In this document: positions 31,773-38,430 of the stretch, piece after piece | Layout of the letters: each line of letters starts with the position of its first letter | Position numbering within the stretch: the first letter of the stretch is position 1 | Origin: a virus | DNA length: 52,092 nt | Reading direction: 5' to 3' (one strand) | IMG/VR virus record: IMGVR_UViG_3300047380_001099 | Location: 1 to 52,092 of that record | Position numbers and translations under genes: made by a program | The notes under the pieces: model-generated | Told to the model about the DNA's origin: nothing | Seen by the model: only the letters and a program-made list of their open reading frames with translations | Database searches by the model: none

Positions 31773-34253
31773 ATGAAACTACGTAAAAAATTAATGTTAC
31801 TTGAGGATTTTGATGCTCAATCTAACGCTAAAGTAAATACTGAGGTCAAGGCTGAGGTTAAAACAGAAACTAAAACTGGAGAGGCTATTAGAACTGAAGT
31901 TATTGCTGATGTTGATGCTATCCTAACTAATCTAGAAACCCTATCAGCTCAAATGTCTGAAGGTAATGTTACACTAAACGAAAGTTTTGATGACCTAATA
32001 AAACAAATTATGTCTACTGCTATGTATGGTAGAGCAAAAAGCATGTTAGGTGAATTTGAGAAATTAGCAACAGACGCGGACCAAAATATTCTTGACGGCA
32101 GAATAGCTAGTAAGACTGAAGGGTTACTTAAAACTAAGCTCAAGCTGAAACTTGCGAAAGAAAAAGCCAAAGGTCCGCAAAAAGAAAAAATAACTAAGGA
32201 GATAGATAAATTAAGTGCTCAAGAAGATAAAATTACCGCATATAAAGAAAAGACAAAGGCAAAGGCTGACGATGTACTTACAGCATTCAATACTAAATAC
32301 TCTAAAGTTGAGGGTCAAGTAATAGGTAAGTTAAAAGAACTTTTAGCTGCAGAGAAAGCTCAAGTTACTTCTGATGTAAAACAAGCAGGACTAAAGTCTA
32401 AAGCTGAACTGTTAATTAAAAAGGGGGAAAAGGAGAGAGCAATAGCGGCCAAAACTGAATTAGAAGAACTTGCAGCAGATAGAAAAGCTATTGATGACAA
32501 AATCGCGGCCGGTAAGGATGTATCTGCGGATGAAATAGCAGAACTAAAAGGTATGCAGCCATTTATGGCAGAAATTGAGGCATTTACTAAAGCTAGAACC
32601 GAGGTTAGCAAAGTAGAAGCGGAAATTACTTCTGCAGTTCCTCAGTATAATCTTGGAGAGAGTTTAGGAATTGATCAAACTCTTAGCTTTTTAATAGAAA
32701 CTGAAATTTTAAACTTATTCACAAAAGCAAAGGGTGATGAAGATAAGGAAGAAGCTAAAAAGAACTTAGAAACTGCTAAAAAATTATCCGCTGCAGTTAA
32801 AAAAGCATCCGGAGAAGAATGGAAAGCTAAAAAAGCATTACATGATAAAGTTGCTGCTGCACCTAAGGTAACAACTAAATCATTAATTACACTAGCAGGT
32901 GGAGACGCTGATGCTGCACAAGAAGTAGATGGTGGTTATAAGCTTGGAGCATTAATACCTAAATGGGGTGGTGAAGAAGGATTTATTTCAGCAGAAGAAT
33001 TTAGTCCAATTAAAAAGGCAATAGAAGTAGAAAATGGTGTTGACCAAGCTATTAAAGATCTTGAAAATACTCCTACCGGTGAGGCTAAATCTGTTGAAGA
33101 TGTAGCTAAAGAAGCTATCGGCGAAGAAACCTATGGTACTCTTAAAAAGATTCCTGCGGGCACACAAGATGATAAACACCCAGAGAAAACTGATGCAGAT
33201 GGTAACACAATACAGGGCAAAGACAAATGGATAGAAAAGCAAGGTCCATTTAGAGCTAAAAACGCTGAAGGAGAAGATGAAGGAGAAGAATTCTATTTTG
33301 GTAAAGAACAGTCTAATGAATCTTTAGAAGTAAATGAAAATCACCCTAACTTCGACGCATATCTTAAAAAGCAAAAAAAGGAATTAAAGAAAGCTAAAAA
33401 GGCTATCGAACAAGGTGAAACTGTTTACGCAGAAAACGTTAGATTTCCTGGAAGATTTAAAATCGTAGAACTTGGAGATATAAACTCAAAAGTAGACTAC
33501 GAAGATGGTACAGGCCAAATGTACATGGATTCACTGAACATTGCTATTGATAAATTACAATTTGAATCAGTAGAAATCGAAGACGTAAACGAAGGTATTA
33601 GCCCTAAAATTAAGAAAGCTATAAAGGCTGTCGAAAAAGGCGAAACAGTTTATGGTGAAAACATTAGATTCCCTGGAAGATTTAAGATTTTATCTTTTAA
33701 CAAAGCAGGTAATATGGCTACTGTAGACTATGAAGACGGTACAGACGCATTTGATATGGCTGCAATGAACATTGCTATTGATAAATTACAATTTGAATCA
33801 GTAGAAACTGAAGACGTAAACGAAGGTTTACACCCTAAATTAAAGAAAGCTATGAAAGCTGTTGAGAAAGGTGAAACAGTTTACGGTGAGAATGTTAGAT
33901 TCCCTGGAAGATTTAAAATCATAGAAATGGGTGAACTATTTGCAACAGTGGACTACGAAGATGGTACAGACCCAATGGAAATGGCTTCAATGAATATCAG
34001 AATTGATTCTTTACAATTTGAATCAGTAGAAATCGAAGAAGGAAATGAATTCGGAGCTGCAAGAGCAGAAGCAATTGCAAAAGGTGAGAAAACATTTAAA
34101 GTAGGCGACGAAGAATATCCAGTAGAAGATGTTTCTAAGGAAGATGAAGAAAACGCTGAAGAATTTGTAGAAGAAGCAAAAGAAGAGTTACCTAAAACTA
34201 TTAAGTTAGATGAAGGATTAACTATAGCACAAAAATTCTCAAAATTAATGTAA
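31773..34253 (+). CDS. Putative internal head protein with three tandem C-terminal repeats
   Basis: 826 residues from ATG 31773 (an in-frame TTG at 31683 lies in the terminator). The N-terminus MKLRKKLMLLEDFDAQ is capsid-targeting-like. Residues about 20-350 are Lys/Glu/Ala-rich helix. Near the C-terminus three copies of about 75 residues follow one another, each with GETVY(A/G)EN(V/I)RFPGRF, (V)DYEDGT and IDKLQFESVE and ending near VNEG. Sites fitting the gp21 consensus occur (LNE|S, LGE|S, LDE|G). The position where T4 has gene 24 and the late promoter suggest a head protein, but no gp24 or other family is recognised. Packaged, processed internal protein is the working inference. Confidence 0.6.
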   Translation: MKLRKKLMLLEDFDAQSNAKVNTEVKAEVKTETKTGEAIRTEVIADVDAILTNLETLSAQMSEGNVTLNESFDDLIKQIMSTAMYGRAKSMLGEFEKLATDADQNILDGRIASKTEGLLKTKLKLKLAKEKAKGPQKEKITKEIDKLSAQEDKITAYKEKTKAKADDVLTAFNTKYSKVEGQVIGKLKELLAAEKAQVTSDVKQAGLKSKAELLIKKGEKERAIAAKTELEELAADRKAIDDKIAAGKDVSADEIAELKGMQPFMAEIEAFTKARTEVSKVEAEITSAVPQYNLGESLGIDQTLSFLIETEILNLFTKAKGDEDKEEAKKNLETAKKLSAAVKKASGEEWKAKKALHDKVAAAPKVTTKSLITLAGGDADAAQEVDGGYKLGALIPKWGGEEGFISAEEFSPIKKAIEVENGVDQAIKDLENTPTGEAKSVEDVAKEAIGEETYGTLKKIPAGTQDDKHPEKTDADGNTIQGKDKWIEKQGPFRAKNAEGEDEGEEFYFGKEQSNESLEVNENHPNFDAYLKKQKKELKKAKKAIEQGETVYAENVRFPGRFKIVELGDINSKVDYEDGTGQMYMDSLNIAIDKLQFESVEIEDVNEGISPKIKKAIKAVEKGETVYGENIRFPGRFKILSFNKAGNMATVDYEDGTDAFDMAAMNIAIDKLQFESVETEDVNEGLHPKLKKAMKAVEKGETVYGENVRFPGRFKIIEMGELFATVDYEDGTDPMEMASMNIRIDSLQFESVEIEEGNEFGAARAEAIAKGEKTFKVGDEEYPVEDVSKEDEENAEEFVEEAKEELPKTIKLDEGLTIAQKFSKLM
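33385..34040 (+). repeat. Three tandem repeats of about 230 bases
   Basis: The unit encodes KKAxKxxxxGETVYxENxRF then PGRFKI, VDYEDGT and a closing QFESVExED. Copies begin near 33385, 33609 and 33841; the shared tract TTAGATT(T/C)CCTGGAAGATTTA is nearly invariant at 33440, 33664 and 33896. The high DNA identity suggests recent duplication. Confidence 0.85.
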
Positions 34254-34255
34254 GA

Positions 34256-34765
34256 TTAAAGAGAGCGTTTAGCGTTCTTTTTAGCAAGTTTAAGAAACTC
34301 CTCTCGTTCTTCGAGTAGGAGTTTTTTACATTTATGGCGAAACTCAACAGAAGATTTAAGTATTCTACTATCAATCATTGGAGCCTCTAAAACATCATAG
34401 TATTCCGGGTGTAAAAAGTTCTTAGGATCAAAGTTCATAAACTTAGCTCTTATTGGTTTTAAACTAATTGCACAAACCCAATCTACTTCGTTATAATTTT
34501 GATGTAATTGTACCTTAGATACTGGTGTAAGGCTTTCCCAATCAAAATAAGTTTTTAACATGCTACTGTTTTTAACAGCAGGCCTCTGCATTCGTAGAAC
34601 ACAATGTACGAAACGATCGTCCTGAGACCATTCTTTTATATGGCGATGTTCTACTAGGAATTTTCTATATAACTTCATCAGCGGCTTAAGAATGATTCCA
34701 TAGCGGTTTTTTGGATAAGATCCACTGGTGCGTTTAATTTCTATATTAAAATATGATTTTGCCAT
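34256..34765 (-). CDS. Unknown protein (169 aa), the only minus-strand gene
   Basis: Reads MAKSYFNIEIKRTSGSYPKN at its start and is basic throughout, ending LLLEEREEFLKLAKKNAKRS. The middle has WSQDDRFVHCVLRMQRPAV and VCAISLKPIRAKFM; no motif or family is recognised and it does not resemble RegA, UvsY or gp59. It converges on the repeat protein with a 2-base gap and diverges from gp44 with 61 bases between starts. Reverse orientation in an otherwise one-strand window suggests separate acquisition or regulation. A long frame with phage-like composition supports it being real. Confidence 0.65.
   Translation of the reverse strand: MAKSYFNIEIKRTSGSYPKNRYGIILKPLMKLYRKFLVEHRHIKEWSQDDRFVHCVLRMQRPAVKNSSMLKTYFDWESLTPVSKVQLHQNYNEVDWVCAISLKPIRAKFMNFDPKNFLHPEYYDVLEAPMIDSRILKSSVEFRHKCKKLLLEEREEFLKLAKKNAKRSL
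34262..34282 (+). terminator. Intrinsic terminator for the + strand, inside the 3' end of the minus-strand gene
   Basis: AGAGCG (34262-34267) pairs with CGTTCT (34273-34278, one G-T pair) around TTTAG, followed by T. It lies within the last codons of the convergent gene, so one sequence serves as coding DNA on one strand and terminator on the other. Confidence 0.6.
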
Positions 34766-34779
34766 ATAGTATTTATTCG

Positions 34780-34808
34780 TGAAACTTTAGATGACTATTC
34801 CATATAAT
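34780..34808 (+). promoter_or_regulatory. Putative middle promoter D before gp44
   Basis: TGAAAC (34780-34785), 17 bases, TATAAT (34803-34808), 18 bases before the gp44 ATG. The elements and spacing are the same as at the gp45 gene. Confidence 0.55.
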
Positions 34809-34826
34809 CTACAAAATAAGTAGTAT

Positions 34827-35783
34827 ATGCAATCAATAAATCAACTCTTTACAGAGAAATATCGTCCAAAGAATTTAGAAGAACTAATTCTTCCTGGGCG
34901 TGTTATGAATAAGTTCAATGATGGACTAGTACAAAATATGTTATTTGCAGGTTCGCCAGGTACTGGTAAGACTTCTTGTGCAAAAGCCATAGTAAATCAA
35001 TTTGAATTACCTTATCTTTATATTAACGCGTCCACAGACACGTCAGTTGATGTAATTAGAACTAAGATTATAGACTTCTGTTCTACAGTTTCAATCATTG
35101 ATAAAGCTGGTATGTTTAAGGTGGTTATTCTTGATGAGGTAGATGGTGTATCAGATCAGTTCTTTAAAGCACTTCGTGCTACTATGGAGCAATTTGCATC
35201 TAATTCTAGATTTATTGCAACCTGTAATTATATTAATAAATTACCAGATCCAATACTTAGTAGATTTGAAGTTATTAATTTTGACTTTGATAAAGACGAA
35301 GAGACTGAGCTAACTAAGAAATATATTAAAAGAGTTTATGAGATCTGTGGTAAAGAAGGTATGACAATTGAGAAACCAGCTTTGGTAGAATTTGTACGTA
35401 GAAACTTTCCAGACTTAAGAAGTACTCTTAATAAATTACAGGGTTATAAAACTCAGGGCAATACTAATATTACAGTAGAAGATGTTAAGAAATTTAACTC
35501 TGTCTATAAAGATGTATTTGAATTAGTATTTAACGAAACAGACCCAGCAAAAAATTATCAATTACTAGTAAGTAATTATGCAAATAAAGTAGATGATATC
35601 TTACAAACATTAGGCGAAGAGTTTGTAGAATATATACAACAGGAGAAATCTGCTTATATTAAATTTATACCACAGATTATTGTTACTGTAGCAAAACATC
35701 AAGCTCAGAGAGTACACGTAATCGATCCGGTAATAACAATGTTAAGTTGTGTATATGAGATACAAAGTATTATTAACTCCTAA
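34827..35783 (+). CDS. gp44: Clamp loader large subunit (gp44, AAA+ ATPase)
   Basis: 318 residues against 319 in T4. FTEKYRPKNLEELILPGRV is the canonical clamp-loader start; Walker A AGSPGTGKTS (K48), Walker B VVILDEVDGV (D103, E104), sensor IATCNYINKLPDPILSRFEV with the SRF arginine finger, then FPDLRSTLNKLQGY (sensor 2). It loads the gp45 ring onto primer-template junctions using ATP. The gene sits in its own unit behind a putative middle promoter, separated from gp45 by 20 kb, unlike the adjacent 45-44-62 order of T4. A host-type promoter follows at the stop. Confidence 0.94.
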   Translation: MQSINQLFTEKYRPKNLEELILPGRVMNKFNDGLVQNMLFAGSPGTGKTSCAKAIVNQFELPYLYINASTDTSVDVIRTKIIDFCSTVSIIDKAGMFKVVILDEVDGVSDQFFKALRATMEQFASNSRFIATCNYINKLPDPILSRFEVINFDFDKDEETELTKKYIKRVYEICGKEGMTIEKPALVEFVRRNFPDLRSTLNKLQGYKTQGNTNITVEDVKKFNSVYKDVFELVFNETDPAKNYQLLVSNYANKVDDILQTLGEEFVEYIQQEKSAYIKFIPQIIVTVAKHQAQRVHVIDPVITMLSCVYEIQSIINS

Positions 35784-35854
35784 AGTTTTTGCAAAATAAT
35801 TGCCTCTAGATTTTTTTATGTCAATTATTTTGTTTATATTAGTACTGTAACATA
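35782..35854 (+). promoter_or_regulatory. Host-type promoter P3 (TATATTAG cassette) before RNase H
   Basis: The block AAAGTTTTTGCAAAATAATT starts at 35782, TTTTTTTATGTCAATT follows, and the core has TATATTAG (35835-35842) then TACTGTAA. It shares the 23-base upstream block exactly with P2. It starts inside the gp44 stop codon and precedes ATG 35885 by about 40 bases. Confidence 0.65.
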
Positions 35855-35884
35855 AAGGCAGAGCCTTTCTTAATAAGAATAAAA

Positions 35885-37141
35885 ATGAAAGTGGGAAAAC
35901 ACACATTATTAATCGACGGAAACTATTTTGTTTTTAGCAGATTATTTGTTTTACCAAAACCTAAAACAGGCAAGCTGTTGGGTGATGATAAACAAAAGAA
36001 ACAATTTATGCGCAAGCTATCAATTGACTTTGCATCAGAGATGCGTAAGCTTGGTGGTTTTGTAGATGACGTAGTTCTTACAGTAGATTCAAAGTCTTGG
36101 CGTAAGGACTTATATCCGGATGCCGGCTATAAAGGCACTCGTAAACCAAATAGTAATGTTGAATGGTCAGCAGTATATGAAGTCTATGAAGCATGGCAAG
36201 AAATACTTGCAACTAAAGGTGTAGTTGTACACCAAATACAAGGTGCAGAAGCGGATGATGTTCTATTCGGTTGGTCAACTATGCTAAATAATCGTGGTAA
36301 ATCTTGTCTAGTTTGGACAGGTGATAGAGACCTTATCCAATTAGTAAACTATTCAAAAGCTAATGACGCTCATACGATTTGGTATTACAATACTAAAAAG
36401 TCATTATATGCTTATGAAGGTTTTATGCAAGATATGATAGAATCGGCAGCTGCAGATATGTCAGAAGATGATATGCTATTTAATATGGGCGGTCAACACA
36501 TGATGCGAGATCGTTATCAAAAACAAATACTAGACTGGACTATTGCTAATAAGATAGAAACTACAGAAGTTGATTGTGAAAAGTTTATCTTTATTAAGAT
36601 TCTTACAGGTGACAAATCCGATAATATTCCTTCTGTTGTTACATGGCAAAAAGAAATGAAAGGCGGTAAATTGCGTAGCTATTCAATTACAGATAAGCTT
36701 GCAACTAAAATATATGAGCAGTTTATTAAAGAGGGTGAAACCTTTAAGATTGACTACTTGTTTTCAGAAGAACAAAAAGACAGATTAGTTGATATAATAT
36801 ACCGAGTTATTGGTCGTACTTCTACAAACCTTATTAAAAACAACCTTACTAATAATATTGCACTAATGTTATTACATAATAGAACTATACCAGATTCAAT
36901 TCAACGTGCAATCTATAGTGCTATAGAAAAAGATTGGGAAGGTGCCTTAGATAGCATTGAAGTTGTACAGGACATGGAAAAAATACTAGAAGGTACTGGT
37001 TGGCTAGAAGGTAAATCAAGTTATGCTCCAGATCCGTTTGCTGGCATGGATATTCCAAAAGAAGAAAAGGTTAAGCCTATGAAATTAGTAGGTAAGAAAA
37101 CTAAGAACATAAAGAAAGATCCAACTAAAAAGTTGTTCTAA
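35885..37141 (+). CDS. rnh: RNase H / 5'-3' flap exonuclease
   Basis: 418 residues against 305 in T4 RNase H. FEN-family acidic motifs appear in order: TLLIDGNYFVFSRL (D11), GAEADDVLFGW, VWTGDRDLIQLV and KILTGDKSDNIPSVV (H3TH region). The arch region carries WRKDLYPDAGYKGTRKPNS, the typical substrate-guiding loop. It removes RNA primers and flaps from lagging-strand fragments. The extra about 110 residues are mainly an insertion between the third and fourth motifs (around MSEDDMLFNMGGQHMMRDRY) and a basic C-terminal tail ending KKLF. It is driven by a host-like promoter, so expression may start early. Confidence 0.88.
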   Translation: MKVGKHTLLIDGNYFVFSRLFVLPKPKTGKLLGDDKQKKQFMRKLSIDFASEMRKLGGFVDDVVLTVDSKSWRKDLYPDAGYKGTRKPNSNVEWSAVYEVYEAWQEILATKGVVVHQIQGAEADDVLFGWSTMLNNRGKSCLVWTGDRDLIQLVNYSKANDAHTIWYYNTKKSLYAYEGFMQDMIESAAADMSEDDMLFNMGGQHMMRDRYQKQILDWTIANKIETTEVDCEKFIFIKILTGDKSDNIPSVVTWQKEMKGGKLRSYSITDKLATKIYEQFIKEGETFKIDYLFSEEQKDRLVDIIYRVIGRTSTNLIKNNLTNNIALMLLHNRTIPDSIQRAIYSAIEKDWEGALDSIEVVQDMEKILEGTGWLEGKSSYAPDPFAGMDIPKEEKVKPMKLVGKKTKNIKKDPTKKLF

Positions 37142-37142
37142 T

Positions 37143-37304
37143 ATGACACTAACTGATTATATTCAAATAGAAGAAATATTAGCAGAAGCAAATGCACATA
37201 ATCTAAAACCAGAAGTTATAGATCTTGCAAACAAAATTGAAGCTCTTCATAATTTTTCAAAAGTAGATGCATATCAACATGCATTTAACACTTTAATAGG
37301 GTAA
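37143..37304 (+). CDS. Small hypothetical protein (53 aa)
   Basis: ATG 37143 is one base after the rnh stop; 53 codons to TAA. The product (MTLTDYIQIEEILAEANAHN, ending HAFNTLIG) is an acidic amphipathic helix bundle with no known motif. Tight spacing with rnh and consistent composition suggest it is translated. The function is unknown. Confidence 0.5.
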   Translation: MTLTDYIQIEEILAEANAHNLKPEVIDLANKIEALHNFSKVDAYQHAFNTLIG

Positions 37305-37333
37305 ACTTTACTCTTTAAGAACATATAAGTAAT

Positions 37334-37768
37334 ATGCTAGATGATACTAAGTTATTTGACTTTGTAAAAATAATGTTTACAAAGCGTTCTCAATTCGAGA
37401 ATATAAAAAACCATACAAAGAAGCGACATCACTTTATGATTAATCGCTTCTTTGCTATTAAATATCCTACTAATTCAAATCTATTTAATCTAAATGGAAT
37501 TAGTGGTGCAAATGTTGTTGAGAGCTGGGGTCTGGTTGCTCAGCGTTTTAAATCAGTCCCAGGTTGGTGGTATACTAAGACTAAAAAGTCTGCCGCCGCC
37601 AAAAAGGCGGATAAATATATTCCAAGTGAAAAGGCAGTAGATCTATTTTTAAAAAAGAATGAAATAGGCATGCGAGAATTTAATGAATTAAAAACATTTG
37701 CAAAAGAAGATTTATATGCTGATTTGCAAAAAATCGAGACCCAAATAGATGTATACTCAAGAAACTGA
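37334..37768 (+). CDS. gp62: Probable clamp loader small subunit (gp62-like)
   Basis: 144 residues against 187 in T4. The segment HHFMINRFFAIKYPTNSNLF recalls the FM-(I/V)-N...FP pattern of gp62 (KFMVENALSQFPECM in T4; FMINR in cyanophages). It is followed by a helix, a basic VPGWWYTKTKK stretch where T4 has VPRGKRYGKW, and a helix-turn-helix-like closing region (AVDLFLKKNEIGMREFNEL). gp62 joins four gp44 subunits to form the clamp loader, and gp44 is encoded 1.5 kb upstream. No better gp62 candidate is in the window. Judged by eye, so uncertain. Confidence 0.45.
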   Translation: MLDDTKLFDFVKIMFTKRSQFENIKNHTKKRHHFMINRFFAIKYPTNSNLFNLNGISGANVVESWGLVAQRFKSVPGWWYTKTKKSAAAKKADKYIPSEKAVDLFLKKNEIGMREFNELKTFAKEDLYADLQKIETQIDVYSRN

Positions 37769-38399
37769 TAGATTTACAGAAGTAGTAGATATTACACTTT
37801 ATAAATATAATTCTGTAGACTTAAAAATATGGGGTTTGGTAAAAAGAAACTCAGGACATAAGATCCTTTCTGAAGATTCAATACTTGTTAGAGCAGATTC
37901 TTTAAAGACTATTATAAATAGTAGGTTTACTTATGATTTAAATAAAATAGCAGCACTTGGTGAAGGTACAATACACAAAGAGGCAACCTCAGTCTATTTT
38001 ATAAATCATATTTTTAAAACAATGTCTAATTTAAGTTGGGTTAAGATAACTCTTAATAAAAACGCTAACTATAATAGACTTACAGAAATTGATGAAATTA
38101 AAACAATTAAATTTAGCATTAAAACATTAAGAGGTACAATAAAACTTTTTAATGTTTTTAGAGAGAGTGAACTAGATAGTGTTAATAGACTTTTAATCCA
38201 TGGCGGAATTCTAAAAGATGGTGAGTACTTTAAAGTTTTTAGATTACATAACTTATTACAATCTTTAGATTTATACATATCTGAGCATAATTCAACAGAT
38301 GTTATGTCCTTATTAAATCCTATTATTTTAAAATTAGAAGCATTCGAGCCAGATAATCCTGAGGTGCTTTTAATCACTGATATTAAATCGGATATATAA
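37749..38399 (+). CDS. Unknown protein (216 aa)
   Basis: Overlaps the previous gene by 20 bases. It is soluble, with alternating strands and helices (EVVDITLYKYNSVDLKIWGL, TIKFSIKTLRGTIKLFNVF) and a helical C-terminal half. Position after gp62 recalls T4 regA, but length and sequence do not match. Its stop overlaps a proposed late promoter (38391), like the gene before the portal. No function is assigned. Confidence 0.6.
   Translation: MYTQETDRFTEVVDITLYKYNSVDLKIWGLVKRNSGHKILSEDSILVRADSLKTIINSRFTYDLNKIAALGEGTIHKEATSVYFINHIFKTMSNLSWVKITLNKNANYNRLTEIDEIKTIKFSIKTLRGTIKLFNVFRESELDSVNRLLIHGGILKDGEYFKVFRLHNLLQSLDLYISEHNSTDVMSLLNPIILKLEAFEPDNPEVLLITDIKSDI
38391..38399 (+). promoter_or_regulatory. 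Proposed late promoter (GATATATAA) before the neck protein
   Basis: Exact motif overlapping the last codons (Asp-Ile-stop) of the upstream gene, 31 bases before ATG 38431. Confidence 0.5.
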
Positions 38400-38430
38400 A
38401 CAAAACATAGGCGTTATGCCAGTATATTAA

